From Shewanella insulae (lineage in GTDB: Bacteria > Pseudomonadota > Gammaproteobacteria > Enterobacterales > Shewanellaceae): a stretch of DNA of 64,000 bases. Below are positions 52,198-61,368 of the stretch, in pieces. The notes beneath the pieces are model-generated. The model ran no database searches. It worked only from the letters and a program-made list of their open reading frames with translations, and had not been told where the DNA came from. The stretch covers positions 186,001-250,000 of the forward strand of contig NZ_WRPA01000002.1 in the NCBI RefSeq assembly GCF_009831655.1, given 5' to 3'. Within the stretch, counting starts at the first letter, position 1; every line of letters starts with the position of its first letter. A program made the translations under genes and the position numbers.

Positions 52198-52650
52198 ATG
52201 AGTAAAGCAGTGAAAATTCTCCTGGTGAACGGCCCTAACCTCAATCTGCTTGGCCGACGCGAACCCGGCCACTATGGTCATCATACCCTGGCGCAGATCG
52301 TCGAGCAGCTGAAGCTGCAGGCTGCCGAGCAAGGCGCCAGCCTGGAACATATTCAGTCCAACGCAGAGCATGAGCTGATCGACGCCATACACCAGAGCGA
52401 AGCCGACTTCATCATCATCAACCCCGCAGCCTTCACCCACACCAGCGTGGCACTTAGAGACGCCCTGCTCGGCGTCGCCATCCCCTTTATCGAGGTGCAC
52501 CTTTCAAACGTTCATGCCAGGGAGGCCTTCAGGCATCACTCCTACTTCTCCGACAAGGCGGTCGGCGTCATCTGCGGCCTGGGTGAGCAGGGCTATCGCT
52601 ACGCGCTGGACTCGGCCATCGCCCGCGTCAGAGCCAATCAGGAGAAGTAA
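52198..52650 (+). CDS. aroQ: type II 3-dehydroquinate dehydratase
   Basis: A 150-residue enzyme of the shikimate pathway that dehydrates 3-dehydroquinate. The start is the ATG at 52198 (AAGG upstream). Motifs are [18 protein letters not shown] (active Tyr), [20 protein letters not shown] and [19 protein letters not shown]. Length is normal for the family. AccB follows after 7 bases, as in many proteobacteria, so the three genes to accC form one operon. Confidence 0.95.
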   Translation: MSKAVKILLVNGPNLNLLGRREPGHYGHHTLAQIVEQLKLQAAEQGASLEHIQSNAEHELIDAIHQSEADFIIINPAAFTHTSVALRDALLGVAIPFIEVHLSNVHAREAFRHHSYFSDKAVGVICGLGEQGYRYALDSAIARVRANQEK

Positions 52651-52657
52651 CGCCGCC

Positions 52658-53089
52658 ATGGATATTCGCAAGATAAAGAAACTGATTGAGCTGGTGCAGG
52701 CATCGGATATCACAGAGCTGGAGATCAAGGAGGGTGAAGAGTCGATTCGCCTCTGCCGTCAGTCAGCCACAGCACCCAATGCGCAAGGCGCTAACGTCAC
52801 CCTCGCCAGTCAGCCAAGCGTCGAGGAAGCATCCGAACAGGAAGAATATGACGAGGAGAAGCTGCTGCGCTCCCCCATGGTGGGCACCTTCTATCTCGCC
52901 CCCGCGGTCGATGCCGCCCCTTTGGTTAAACTGGGTCAGCGGGTCGAACAGGGCGAGCCGGTCTGCATCATAGAGGCGATGAAGATGATGAATCAGATCC
53001 AGGCGCCTCACTCTGGGGTGGTGACCGCGATTCTCTGCCAGAGCGGCGATGGCGTCGAATTCGATCAACCCCTGATGATGATCGAATAG
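52658..53089 (+). CDS. accB: biotin carboxyl carrier protein of acetyl-CoA carboxylase
   Basis: A 143-residue carrier. The N-terminal helix region ([20 protein letters not shown]) is followed by an acidic linker and the biotinyl domain. The biotinylated Lys is Lys109 in EAMKMMNQ. It carries carboxybiotin between AccC and the carboxyltransferase in fatty-acid synthesis. The start at 52658 is 7 bases past aroQ; longer frames upstream overlap aroQ and are shadows. Confidence 0.95.
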   Translation: MDIRKIKKLIELVQASDITELEIKEGEESIRLCRQSATAPNAQGANVTLASQPSVEEASEQEEYDEEKLLRSPMVGTFYLAPAVDAAPLVKLGQRVEQGEPVCIIEAMKMMNQIQAPHSGVVTAILCQSGDGVEFDQPLMMIE

Positions 53090-53117
53090 AGGCAAAACCA
53101 ATTTCCAGGAGGCTCAG

Positions 53118-54482
53118 GTGACGGCTTTGACGCGTCGATTCAACAAGGTCTTGATCGCCAATCGCGGCGAGATTGCCCTGCGCATCATACGCGCCTGTCG
53201 CCAGCTGGGCATCAAGACGGTCGCCGTCTACTCCAGCGCCGACAAAGATAGCGGCCACCTCAGACTCGCCGATGAGCAGATCTGCATCGGCCCCGCCCCC
53301 GCTAAAGATAGCTACCTCAACACCGCCGCCATCCTAGGCGCCGCCGATCTCGCCAGGGTCGATGCCATCCACCCGGGTTACGGCTTTCTGGCCGAAAACG
53401 CCGATTTTGCCCAGCAGGTGGTAGAGAGCGGATTTCACTTCATCGGCCCAGAGGCCGACACCATACGCCTGATGGGCGACAAGGTGAGTGCCATCGCCGC
53501 CATGAAGGCGGCTGGCGTGCCGACCGTGCCCGGCTCAGACGGCCTGCTAGGCGAAGATGAGGCCCGCAGCCTAGAGGTCGCGGCTCGGATAGGTTACCCG
53601 CTGATCATCAAGGCCACCGCAGGTGGTGGCGGCAAGGGGATGCGGGTCGCCGAGGATGAGGCAGGGCTGCTTGGGGCCATCGCCCTCACCCGCCAGGAGG
53701 CCGAGGCCGCCTTCGGCAATGACGGCGTCTATCTGGAGAAATACCTCACCCGGCCGCGTCATATCGAGGTGCAGGTGCTGTGCGATCATCTGGGGCATTG
53801 CATCTCACTCGGCGAGCGTGATTGCTCGCTGCAAAGAGCCCAGCAGAAGGTGATCGAATCCGCCCCAGCCCCAGGATTAACGCATGAGCAGCGCCAGCAG
53901 ATAAGTCAGAGCTGCATCAAGGCCTGCCAGACCATCGGCTATCGCGGCGCCGGTACCCTGGAGTTTCTCTATCAGGATGGTGAGTTTTACTTCATGGAGA
54001 TGAATACCCGCATTCAGGTAGAACACACCATCACAGAGATGGTGACCGGAGTCGATCTGTTAGCGCAGCAACTGCTAGTTGCCCAGGGCGCCCCCCTTGC
54101 CTTGCAAGAGCCGTTAATCCAACCCCAGGGCCACGCCATCGAGTGTCGTATCAACGCCGAAGACCCAATTAGCTTCGCCCCCTCCCCTGGAAGGATAGAC
54201 AGGCTTGTGGTGCCCGCCGGCCTGGGAGTACGCTGGGAGTCTCATCTCTCACCCGGCGCCTGTGTGCCGCCCCAATATGATGCTATGATCTCCAAGTTGA
54301 TCACCTGGGGCGACGATAGAGCCCAGGCAATCGCCCGCATGCGCACCGCCCTGGATGAGCTGGTGATCACCGGCATCAAGACCAATGTGCCCCTGCTCAA
54401 GGCGCTGCTTGACGATCCTAAGGTGCGCCAGGGAGAGACCTCAATTCACTATCTGGAAGATACCTTCTTGCCTGGGAAATAA
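53118..54482 (+). CDS. accC: biotin carboxylase of acetyl-CoA carboxylase
   Basis: A 454-residue ATP-grasp enzyme. It starts at GTG with AGGAGG 5 bases upstream. Motifs include [20 protein letters not shown], the glycine-rich ATP loop [16 protein letters not shown], and [20 protein letters not shown]. It carboxylates the biotin on AccB using ATP and bicarbonate. It is the last gene of aroQ-accB-accC. Length matches E. coli AccC. Confidence 0.95.
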   Translation: MTALTRRFNKVLIANRGEIALRIIRACRQLGIKTVAVYSSADKDSGHLRLADEQICIGPAPAKDSYLNTAAILGAADLARVDAIHPGYGFLAENADFAQQVVESGFHFIGPEADTIRLMGDKVSAIAAMKAAGVPTVPGSDGLLGEDEARSLEVAARIGYPLIIKATAGGGGKGMRVAEDEAGLLGAIALTRQEAEAAFGNDGVYLEKYLTRPRHIEVQVLCDHLGHCISLGERDCSLQRAQQKVIESAPAPGLTHEQRQQISQSCIKACQTIGYRGAGTLEFLYQDGEFYFMEMNTRIQVEHTITEMVTGVDLLAQQLLVAQGAPLALQEPLIQPQGHAIECRINAEDPISFAPSPGRIDRLVVPAGLGVRWESHLSPGACVPPQYDAMISKLITWGDDRAQAIARMRTALDELVITGIKTNVPLLKALLDDPKVRQGETSIHYLEDTFLPGK

Positions 54483-54576
54483 GTGCCTGCCGGGCTTCAA
54501 TGCCCATGCTAATGCCGATGTAGATCCGAGCTAGCCGGGCTCCAATCATACTCTCAAGCCCACATTCGATGCCAAG

Positions 54577-57500
54577 TTAGGCCGCCAGGTACTTGTCGAT
54601 ATCCACCTCGTCTATCTGCTGCGGCGCAAGATAACGCTCGGCGTACTCCAGATAGATGCCGCTGGAGAGGAACAGCTTAAACACCTCGCCATCCACGTGC
54701 TGGTCCAGCACCATCTTATGCAGGATATCGATGGCGACGCTCAGGGGCTTGGCCTTCTTGTAGGGCCTGTCGGCGGCGGTAAGCGCCTCGAAGATATCCG
54801 CCAGCACCAGGATGCGCTCGGGGATAGACAGGTCCTCGCCGGTGAGCTTCCTCGGGTAGCCGGTTCCCTTCAGCGTCTCGTGATGAGTGGAGGCGTAACG
54901 GGGCACACGGGCCAGTTCTGGCGGGAAGGGCAGGTTCTCCAGCATCTTGATGGTACTGGTAATATGCTGATTAATCTTAAACCTGTCCTCGTCGGTCAGG
55001 GTGCCGCGGGAGATGCTGAGGTTATAGATCTCCCCCTGATTATAGAGCGCCTCGGGCACATTCATCTTGATGCCAAACTTAGGATCGAACACCTCAGGCC
55101 TGTGGCGGGCTATCACATGCTGTGGCTTATCTGCCAGCAGCGGCTCGGTCACCGGCAGGCTGACATCAGAAGTAAATTCGGGATAGTTAAGCTCCTCCAC
55201 CGGCGACAGGCCGAGGCGATCGTCGAAGTGGCGCTGCCAGGTGATTGCCGACAGGGTCTTGAGCCTGTCGATATCGGCCTGCTCCATAAACTCGCCGCCC
55301 ACGTTGGCCCCGGCGATGAAGGCGAAATCCTCAGTCAGCTGCTCATGGCGCCGTCTCAGTTCTTCAGTATACTCGGCCTCTCGCTCGGGATGCTCCTGGC
55401 ACTGCTTGAGACAGTGGATCTCGGCGTCACGCCAGAGCACCTCGAAGCGCATCCGCACCTCGTGGATACGGTTGTAGATCAGCTCCAGCTTGCTGCCCTT
55501 GTCGACGATATGCTCAGGGGTGGTGATCTTGCCACAGTCATGGAGCCAGGCGGCGATGCGAAACTCCCTGTGCTCGTCGGCGTTCTTGAAGCGAAATGCC
55601 TCAAAGGCGGGCAGATCCGACTGGGCGGCATATTCGGCCAGCATCAGTCCCAGCTCGGGCACCCGGTTACAGTGACCGGCTGTGTAGGGTGACTTATCAT
55701 CGATCGCCTGAGCGATCAGCTTGATGAAGGCATCCATCAAGGCCTTGTGGTCCTGCTCGTGCTGACGAATAGACTCAGACATATCCACCAGGGAGATCGC
55801 CAGCTCATCGATCTCCTTGATGTAGGAATCTACCCTGGTCACCTCATCATAGCGGCGAAACTTCACCTTGAGGTTTTCCAGCGCCAACAGCTTTATCGGC
55901 GAGATAATGGGAGAAGCAAACAACCAGGAAAACGGCAGTGCCAGCAACAGACACAGGCCAGTGATGGCGATCGACTTCTTCACCTTGTCCAGGCTCGATG
56001 CCAGCAACATCTCCTGAGGCACCAGTATGGCAAAATACTCCTGCTCGGCCGCGCTACTGCCCAGTGGCGAGACATAGACGAAACTGGGCTCGCCATTGAG
56101 TGAGATGGCGACTAGCTGCTTCTGCCTGGTAGGATCTGCGGCGATATCTATCAGTGCCTTGTAGGGCACGGTACCCTGCACGTTGGCGGGTGCCACCTGT
56201 TGTCCCTCTGCAAACCACTTGTTGCGTAGTGCCTTAATCTGCTCAGGGCTGATATGGGCTATGGCCTTGTCGATCAGTGCGATGAGGTCGGCGTTTTCCG
56301 GATGCATCACTATGCTCAACCCGGCGTGGATGTCTATGGGGGCATAGTCCAGATCCTCGTGAAACTGCAGGTCGTCGATAAAATACTGCCGCGCCGTGTA
56401 ATGCAGCACTATGCTGTTGTCGATTGCCGCAAACGCCCGCCCCTCCTTCACCGCCTGGAGTATCCCTCGGGTCGACGATACCTCGACCACCTCAACCTCG
56501 GGAAAATGCTGCCTGATGATAGGGATGATCGACCAGCCCCTGGGAATCGCCACTCGCTTACCCGCCAGCTGGCCCACATGCTTAATCGGCGCCTCTCCCG
56601 GCCCGGTCACTGCGGCGAAGGGCATGCTCAGAAAGGGCTGACTAAAGACCCCAAGCGACTGATTGGCCTCGCTATTGAGCACAGAATGTAGCAGGTTGAT
56701 CTCCCGCGACCTGAACTTATCGACAAACTCAGGCCAGGTGAAACCATTGTTGTAGTTGATGGTCAGGCCGGTCATCTCGGCCACCAGGTTGAGCACATCT
56801 ATGCTGTAGCCCATGGGAAGCCCGGCCACGGCAAAATCTATGGGCGGCCAGTCGGTCTCGTTGGAGGCGATGAGTGGTGGGGTATTGGCCACCAGCGCCT
56901 GCTCCTCTGGGGTCAGGCTGAGGGGCTTAGGCGTGGGGAGTTCCGCCTGATTAACCTGTTGGTGATTAGAGGCCACCAGGGCGCCGCTGGCCCGGTAGAC
57001 ATAGACCTCGCGCCCCTCCTGAGCATCCCCCCTACCCAGCTGCGCCAAGTAGTCATCCAGGCTCGACAGGGCAACATCTACCGCCAGCACGGCGTCACTA
57101 TTGGGCAGACGGATGGAATAGGTGATGCCCGGCGCCTGCAGGTTTTGAAACAGATAGGGCTCTGTCTTAAACACCTTGTCGGGTCGCGCATCGATAAACC
57201 AGGGACGGATGCTGGCGTCATAATCTGTGGGCTCCATCCTACTCGCCCTCTGCTTAAAGTCGGCATCCAGATAGTGGAAGGCACGGATACGCTCCTGCCC
57301 CTTACCCTGAATACTGATGATCACCCAGCGATCTTCCAGGGAGGCCTTGAGCTGACTCCTCACTATGGGGTGGGCATCAAGATTCACCAGCTCAAACAGA
57401 TCCCCATCTGGACTACCGAGATAGATGGCATAGATAAACCTGGCCGAACGCATCGCCTGGCTGAACACCTGCTTAGCCTCCTGGCTCAGCCCCATGGGCG

Positions 57501-57756
57501 TATACAAGCCCTCGAAGTTGGCCACCAACTTAGTGGTGTTGATCGCCTGATTATCGAGTTGGTTCAGGTAACTGCCTGTGCTGTCAGCGCTCTGGTTATA
57601 GAGCTTAAGACTGGCCTCCGTGGCCAGGCGCTGGCTGAAATAGTATTGCAGGCCAATGGCCACCGAGGCGGTAAACAGAGTAGCAATGATAAAGATGCCC
57701 ACCACGGTAAAGCGTATGGTGAGGCGTTTGGGTTTAGCTAAGGTGAGACCCAGCAT
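54577..57756 (-). CDS. giant membrane HD-GYP receptor with solute-binding domain
   Basis: A 1059-residue protein from the ATG at 57754-57756 (AAGGA 6 bases upstream). It has a first membrane helix (about 20-45), a periplasmic sensor region, a family-3 solute-binding-like domain (about 300-530, MGYSIDVLNLVAEMTGLTIN), a second helix (about 630-655) and a HAMP-like linker. The HD-GYP output follows: AAWLHDCGKITTPEHIVDKG near residue 739 and HHETLKGTGYPRKLTG near 966. About 160 extra residues lie between HD and GYP. HD-GYP domains hydrolyse cyclic-di-GMP; the periplasmic domain probably senses an amino acid or similar ligand. Confidence 0.85.
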   Translation of the reverse strand: MLGLTLAKPKRLTIRFTVVGIFIIATLFTASVAIGLQYYFSQRLATEASLKLYNQSADSTGSYLNQLDNQAINTTKLVANFEGLYTPMGLSQEAKQVFSQAMRSARFIYAIYLGSPDGDLFELVNLDAHPIVRSQLKASLEDRWVIISIQGKGQERIRAFHYLDADFKQRASRMEPTDYDASIRPWFIDARPDKVFKTEPYLFQNLQAPGITYSIRLPNSDAVLAVDVALSSLDDYLAQLGRGDAQEGREVYVYRASGALVASNHQQVNQAELPTPKPLSLTPEEQALVANTPPLIASNETDWPPIDFAVAGLPMGYSIDVLNLVAEMTGLTINYNNGFTWPEFVDKFRSREINLLHSVLNSEANQSLGVFSQPFLSMPFAAVTGPGEAPIKHVGQLAGKRVAIPRGWSIIPIIRQHFPEVEVVEVSSTRGILQAVKEGRAFAAIDNSIVLHYTARQYFIDDLQFHEDLDYAPIDIHAGLSIVMHPENADLIALIDKAIAHISPEQIKALRNKWFAEGQQVAPANVQGTVPYKALIDIAADPTRQKQLVAISLNGEPSFVYVSPLGSSAAEQEYFAILVPQEMLLASSLDKVKKSIAITGLCLLLALPFSWLFASPIISPIKLLALENLKVKFRRYDEVTRVDSYIKEIDELAISLVDMSESIRQHEQDHKALMDAFIKLIAQAIDDKSPYTAGHCNRVPELGLMLAEYAAQSDLPAFEAFRFKNADEHREFRIAAWLHDCGKITTPEHIVDKGSKLELIYNRIHEVRMRFEVLWRDAEIHCLKQCQEHPEREAEYTEELRRRHEQLTEDFAFIAGANVGGEFMEQADIDRLKTLSAITWQRHFDDRLGLSPVEELNYPEFTSDVSLPVTEPLLADKPQHVIARHRPEVFDPKFGIKMNVPEALYNQGEIYNLSISRGTLTDEDRFKINQHITSTIKMLENLPFPPELARVPRYASTHHETLKGTGYPRKLTGEDLSIPERILVLADIFEALTAADRPYKKAKPLSVAIDILHKMVLDQHVDGEVFKLFLSSGIYLEYAERYLAPQQIDEVDIDKYLAA

Positions 57757-57855
57757 GCGGTGTCCTTGTCCCATGAATGTCCGACTCAATGAGTATAGTC
57801 AGAGATCCGCATATCTCACCTTAAAAAATGAGTTAACATCCTAAAAAATCAAACA

Positions 57856-58908
57856 TTAAGGACTTTTCTTACGCCATGATTCCGGCAGCTCCACCTGTTG
57901 CCACAGCTCCTGGCACAACTGTTCTCCCTGATGCCAGTTACCCTGCTTTAGCCAGCTTACTAGGGCATCCCCCACCTGGGGATAGGCGATAGGCTCAGGC
58001 CTGGAGGCCCGCAGCCAACGCTTGACTGCCGCGGGGTCGAGCCACTTCATGCTCTCGGCCGCGCCCAGCAGCTCCAGCGCCGCCACATTAGAGAGCTGCT
58101 CGAACTGGCCGTGCAGCGGCTTCACCAGCAACTTCTTACCCAGGGTCAATGCCTCGCTCGCCAACTCGAAACCGGCGCTGGCGATCACGCCGCCACACTG
58201 GGCCAACCTGGCCTTGAAGCCCTCGCGGCTAAAGCCAGACCAGATCAGGTTATCGGCGCAGTCCTTAGGCGCGCCCGAACCATGAAATACGTGGAAACGA
58301 TACTCACCGAATTCCTTGAGCAGATTATTGATATCCTCGGGCGATTCGAACGGCAGGTACACGAGAATATCGTGAGAGTTATAGGCCACCGCCTCACCCA
58401 CCTCCACGAAGGGCGGCAGCAGGGGAAAACCGAAATGATGCCAATGGCAGCCAAGCGACCGATCGACCGGGGCAAAGTAGTTGAGCAGCATCTGATTAAA
58501 CCAGCCGTTACCCACCTTAGGCACATCGTACTGCAGCGCCGCCTGATGGCTCACCCCGATGGAGGGCACCCCTTGAATGCGTGCCGCCCAGGCAGAGACG
58601 GGCTCATAGTCGTTAAGCACCAGATCGTAACCACTGAGATCCAGGCCGCGAACGTCTTTCACCAGGGCACTTAAGGAGTTCTGTAGCGCCGTCTTGGCGA
58701 TGCTGACGCAGCCATTTTGCGTCGCGAAGGTTAACCCAGGCTTAGCACGATACTCGCCGAAGCACTGCATGTCGAAATAACGCTGACTGTCACGACCGGA
58801 AAAGAAGAAATCGACATCGACTCGCTGATTTTTAAGGGCTTTCGCCATGATTCTGGCACGACTAAGATGGCCATTCCCTGTGCCTTGCACGCCGTAAAGA
58901 ATACGCAT
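57856..58908 (-). CDS. glycosyltransferase, MJ1255/VC2487 family
   Basis: A 350-residue GT-B-like protein. Its start MRILYGVQGTGNGHLSRARI and the later GVIASAGFELASEALTLGKK and KPLHGQFEQLSNVAALELLG match the MJ1255/VC2487 glycosyltransferase family (MurG-like nucleotide-sugar site). It may act on envelope lipid sugars. The PAP2 gene lies 25 bases upstream on the same strand, so the two are likely an operon with a role in lipid-linked glycan metabolism. The substrate is unknown. Confidence 0.83.
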   Translation of the reverse strand: MRILYGVQGTGNGHLSRARIMAKALKNQRVDVDFFFSGRDSQRYFDMQCFGEYRAKPGLTFATQNGCVSIAKTALQNSLSALVKDVRGLDLSGYDLVLNDYEPVSAWAARIQGVPSIGVSHQAALQYDVPKVGNGWFNQMLLNYFAPVDRSLGCHWHHFGFPLLPPFVEVGEAVAYNSHDILVYLPFESPEDINNLLKEFGEYRFHVFHGSGAPKDCADNLIWSGFSREGFKARLAQCGGVIASAGFELASEALTLGKKLLVKPLHGQFEQLSNVAALELLGAAESMKWLDPAAVKRWLRASRPEPIAYPQVGDALVSWLKQGNWHQGEQLCQELWQQVELPESWRKKSP

Positions 58909-58933
58909 GTTTGTGCTGACTCCTGCTAGTGAT

Positions 58934-59464
58934 TTATTGACCGACGAGAGGTAACACCAGGTAGCAACTCGTCATCCCCAGAAGGGCACCAGCCAGAATA
59001 TCCAGCGGGTAATGCACGCCCAAGATGATACGCGAAACACCGATAGCCCCGGCCCAGCCGAAGGCCAACCAGGTGAAGGTGGGATAACACCAGGCGATGG
59101 CACTGGCCATGACGAATGCTGCGGCCGTGTGACCCGATGGCAGGCTGAACTTGTCTGACGGCTCGAAGGTCAGCATCAGGCTATTGCCGCCGGGCAGAGA
59201 CTGATGGCAGGGACGTGTGCGTCGAATGCTGTTTTTCAGTACCAGATAGAGGGGGAGCTCTATGATGAAGGCGGCCAGCGCAGTGTTAAACAGCAGCTCT
59301 CCCCGCTCATCGAGCAGCAACAAGAGGACACTCAGGTAGAGATAATAAGGCCCATCGCCCGTTGCCGAGATGGCTTTGGCCTTAGGGTTTAGACGGTAAG
59401 CCACGCCACAGGCGTTGATCGCGGCAAAGGCCTGGCGATCTAACTTAGCTAAGGTCTGAAACAT
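58934..59464 (-). CDS. PAP2-family membrane phosphatase
   Basis: A 176-residue phosphatase with about five membrane segments. The three PAP2 motifs are present: KNSIRRTRPC (KxxxxxxRP), FSLPSGHTAAAF (PSGH) and GVSRIILGVHYPLDILAG (SRxxxxxHxxxD). It may dephosphorylate undecaprenyl-PP or phosphatidate. The ribosome binding site (GGAG) lies inside a hairpin stem immediately upstream. The glycosyltransferase gene follows by 25 bases. Confidence 0.87.
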   Translation of the reverse strand: MFQTLAKLDRQAFAAINACGVAYRLNPKAKAISATGDGPYYLYLSVLLLLLDERGELLFNTALAAFIIELPLYLVLKNSIRRTRPCHQSLPGGNSLMLTFEPSDKFSLPSGHTAAAFVMASAIAWCYPTFTWLAFGWAGAIGVSRIILGVHYPLDILAGALLGMTSCYLVLPLVGQ

Positions 59465-59467
59465 AAA

Positions 59468-59500
59468 AGGCTCCGGATCAAGTGATATGATCAGGAGCCT
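59468..59500 (-). promoter_or_regulatory. hairpin that covers the PAP2 ribosome binding site
   Basis: On the minus strand AGGCTCC pairs with GGAGCCT, and TGATC pairs with GATCA inside it, with one mismatch and a 7-base loop. The right arm contains the GGAG Shine-Dalgarno, 6 bases from the ATG, and is followed by TTTT. It could act as a terminator for the upstream gene or as a switch for translation of PAP2. Confidence 0.6.
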
Positions 59501-59567
59501 AAAAACTCGCTATGACGCCTAGGTGACATCCAGCCTAAATATTTATGACAGCAAAGGTCTGCAGCAA

Positions 59568-59822
59568 CTAGGCCTCGGCAGTTTTACCCACCTGAGTCTT
59601 GGCGCGGAACAGCTTCACTAGGTGATAGACGTTAATACAGGCGACAAAGGCATTCATGCCGGCAACCGGCCAGGCCGAGATGTAGATCCCGTAGATCACA
59701 AACAGTGCACAACCGGTAAAGTTAAGACATCTTAGCCAAACTATATCTTTCATCATCAAAGAGATAGCCACCATTACTGAGGCGGAATAGCCAATTAGTT
59801 CAATTGTGTTTGAAGCTTCCAT
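59568..59822 (-). CDS. YgjV-family small membrane protein
   Basis: An 84-residue protein with three hydrophobic segments. IELIGYSASVMVAISLMMKD and WLRCLNFTGCALFVIYGIYI match YgjV proteins, followed by NAFVACINVYHLVKLFR and a polar tail. The function is unknown. It lies upstream of the PAP2 gene in the same direction, but the hairpin between them may separate them. Confidence 0.8.
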   Translation of the reverse strand: MEASNTIELIGYSASVMVAISLMMKDIVWLRCLNFTGCALFVIYGIYISAWPVAGMNAFVACINVYHLVKLFRAKTQVGKTAEA

Positions 59823-59964
59823 AAGGCACCTTCTTAAGGCCCTCTGCCATCCATAAGCTAACTGGGGGATCCGTGCCCCTAAAGCAAGTTAAAGTTAAGT
59901 TAATCGTTGACTGCCTACATGCTAACAAATTTAGCCTCAGCTTGTAATTAAAATACGTTATTTA

Positions 59965-59978
59965 ATGACCTTGGTCAT
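59965..59978. promoter_or_regulatory. perfect 14-bp palindrome between ygjV and rraA
   Basis: ATGACCTTGGTCAT is fully palindromic and fits a TGACnnnnGTCA FNR/Crp-like frame. It lies about 143 bases from the YgjV start and 180 bases from rraA. The rest of the 336-base gap holds no gene. Confidence 0.45.
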
Positions 59979-60158
59979 GTTTTTTGCACAATAAGAAAGC
60001 AACAGAAGAAAGATTACAACAAGTTAGCCAAACGCCGCTATTATCACCAATAGCGTGAGTTATAACGCTTTTCTTTTTAAGAATCCCTTATATACTGGCT
60101 GGTAACAATATATTGCTGATTTATCCCAGTAAAATGCCTCTCTACAGGAGTATGACTT

Positions 60159-60644
60159 ATGGAATACAACACCTCAGAACTTTGTGACACTTACATTGAT
60201 GTGGTCGATGTTGTTGAACCCATGTTCAGTAATTACGGTGGTTGTAGCTCTTTCGGCGGTTCAATTAGCACCATTAAATGCTTCGAAGACAATGGATTAA
60301 TCGCTGAAGTACTGCAACAGGATGGTGAAGGCAAGGTACTGCTGATCGACGGTGGCGGATCCCTGCGTCGCGCCTTGGTCGACGCCAGCATCGCCGAGAT
60401 CGCCGTGGCAAACAACTGGGAAGGCATTATCGTTTATGGTTCGGTGCGCGATGTCGACGCACTGGAAGATCTCGACATAGGCATCCAGGCCCTGGCCTCT
60501 ATCCCTGTGGGCGCAGACGGCCATGGCGTGGGCGAACTGGAGATCCCAGTTAACTTCGGCGGCGTCACCTTCCTGCCAGCCGACCATGTCTACGCCGACA
60601 ACACAGGCATCATCCTGTCACCCGAGCCTCTAGATATCGATTAA
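60159..60644 (+). CDS. rraA: ribonuclease E activity regulator RraA
   Basis: A 161-residue protein with high match to RraA throughout: [60 protein letters not shown] and [20 protein letters not shown]. RraA forms trimers that bind RNase E and slow mRNA decay. AGGAG precedes the ATG. A strong terminator follows 72 bases past the stop. Confidence 0.95.
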   Translation: MEYNTSELCDTYIDVVDVVEPMFSNYGGCSSFGGSISTIKCFEDNGLIAEVLQQDGEGKVLLIDGGGSLRRALVDASIAEIAVANNWEGIIVYGSVRDVDALEDLDIGIQALASIPVGADGHGVGELEIPVNFGGVTFLPADHVYADNTGIILSPEPLDID

Positions 60645-60716
60645 GCTGATGCCCGAAATGGCATGATGATTTTGGCTAGGCTGTTTAGGCTAGCCAGTTA
60701 GCCCTAGTCAGGAAGC

Positions 60717-60746
60717 AAAAAGGACGACCATGAGTCGTCCTTTTTT
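60717..60746 (+). terminator. Rho-independent terminator after rraA
   Basis: AAAAAGGACGAC and GTCGTCCTTTTTT form a long perfect stem around a 5-base loop with a six-T tail. Confidence 0.93.
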
Positions 60747-60890
60747 GTGGCCTATCGATGGCCACCCTTCTCTCACTATAATCAATAGTTATGTCGAAAT
60801 ACCTTCGGCCAGTAAAGAACAGCGTTATCTATTTTGCCTCAAACTAGCTTGATGTTTAAGAGAGAGCTTTAAACCATAGCTTTATGGTGT

Positions 60891-61213
60891 ATCAATTGCC
60901 TGCGGCAGGTGCAGTGCAAGGATGCACCAATGTCGTGATCAAATGGAGGTGAAGGAACGACCTTATGTACAGGTACTGCCAAGGCATGCAGGCTCTTTTT
61001 AAACATTTTGCATTTGGCTTGGTGGATTCCGGTCAGAGTGTATGAAGTCGAACCTTCATTGCAATTAATAGCCTGCGGCTCGCTTATGTGCAGCTACTGC
61101 CTCGGGACGCTATACGTCATCCCTGACCGCTTAACGAAAACATCCCTGTTTTCGATACCCTCAGCAGCATCTACACTGGGTTATCTATCTCTTGGATTTA
61201 ACCTCACTGGATA
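60891..61213 (+). repeat. left inverted repeat of the island
   Basis: About 320 bases with serial small hairpins: TGCC-TGC-GGCA (60897), GTGCA-AGGA-TGCAC (60913), GAAG-TCGAAC-CTTC, GTC-ATCCCT-GAC and GAAAAC-ATCCCT-GTTTTC (61136). The first 80 bases match the right copy, inverted, at roughly 85% or more. The last 80 also match clearly and the middle has diverged. The open frame at 61008-61259 in this repeat is probably not a gene. Confidence 0.7.
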
Positions 61214-61296
61214 TCCAAACCCCATTACATTTTTGGACAAAAATGAGTTAGAACTATAGAACTATATATGTGAGCTTCAGATTAATGTTTTTATGT

Positions 61297-61368
61297 GCTA
61301 ACGCCGTGCTCTGGGGCGAATTTGGAGCACAGCAGCAAATATGTCCGACAGCAGCGCCTTGTTAAGGC
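61297..61368 (-). mobile_element. attC-like recombination site
   Basis: Read on the minus strand, 72 bases begin CCTTAACAAGGCGCTGCTG and end GAGCACGGCGTTAGC. This is the layout of integron attC sites: an R''-like TTAAC near the start, GTTAGC near the end and internal arms GCTGTGCTC/GAGCACGGC (one wobble) with an AAATTCG-containing loop. The TAA stop of the RelA/SpoT gene lies inside the first part, as in gene cassettes. R'' and R' each deviate from the strict consensus by about one base. No integron integrase is in the window. Confidence 0.5.

Noticed and set aside
61008..61259. 83-codon open frame in the left inverted repeat
   Set aside because: The homologous part of the right repeat does not keep this frame; the repeat is better explained by hairpin structure.
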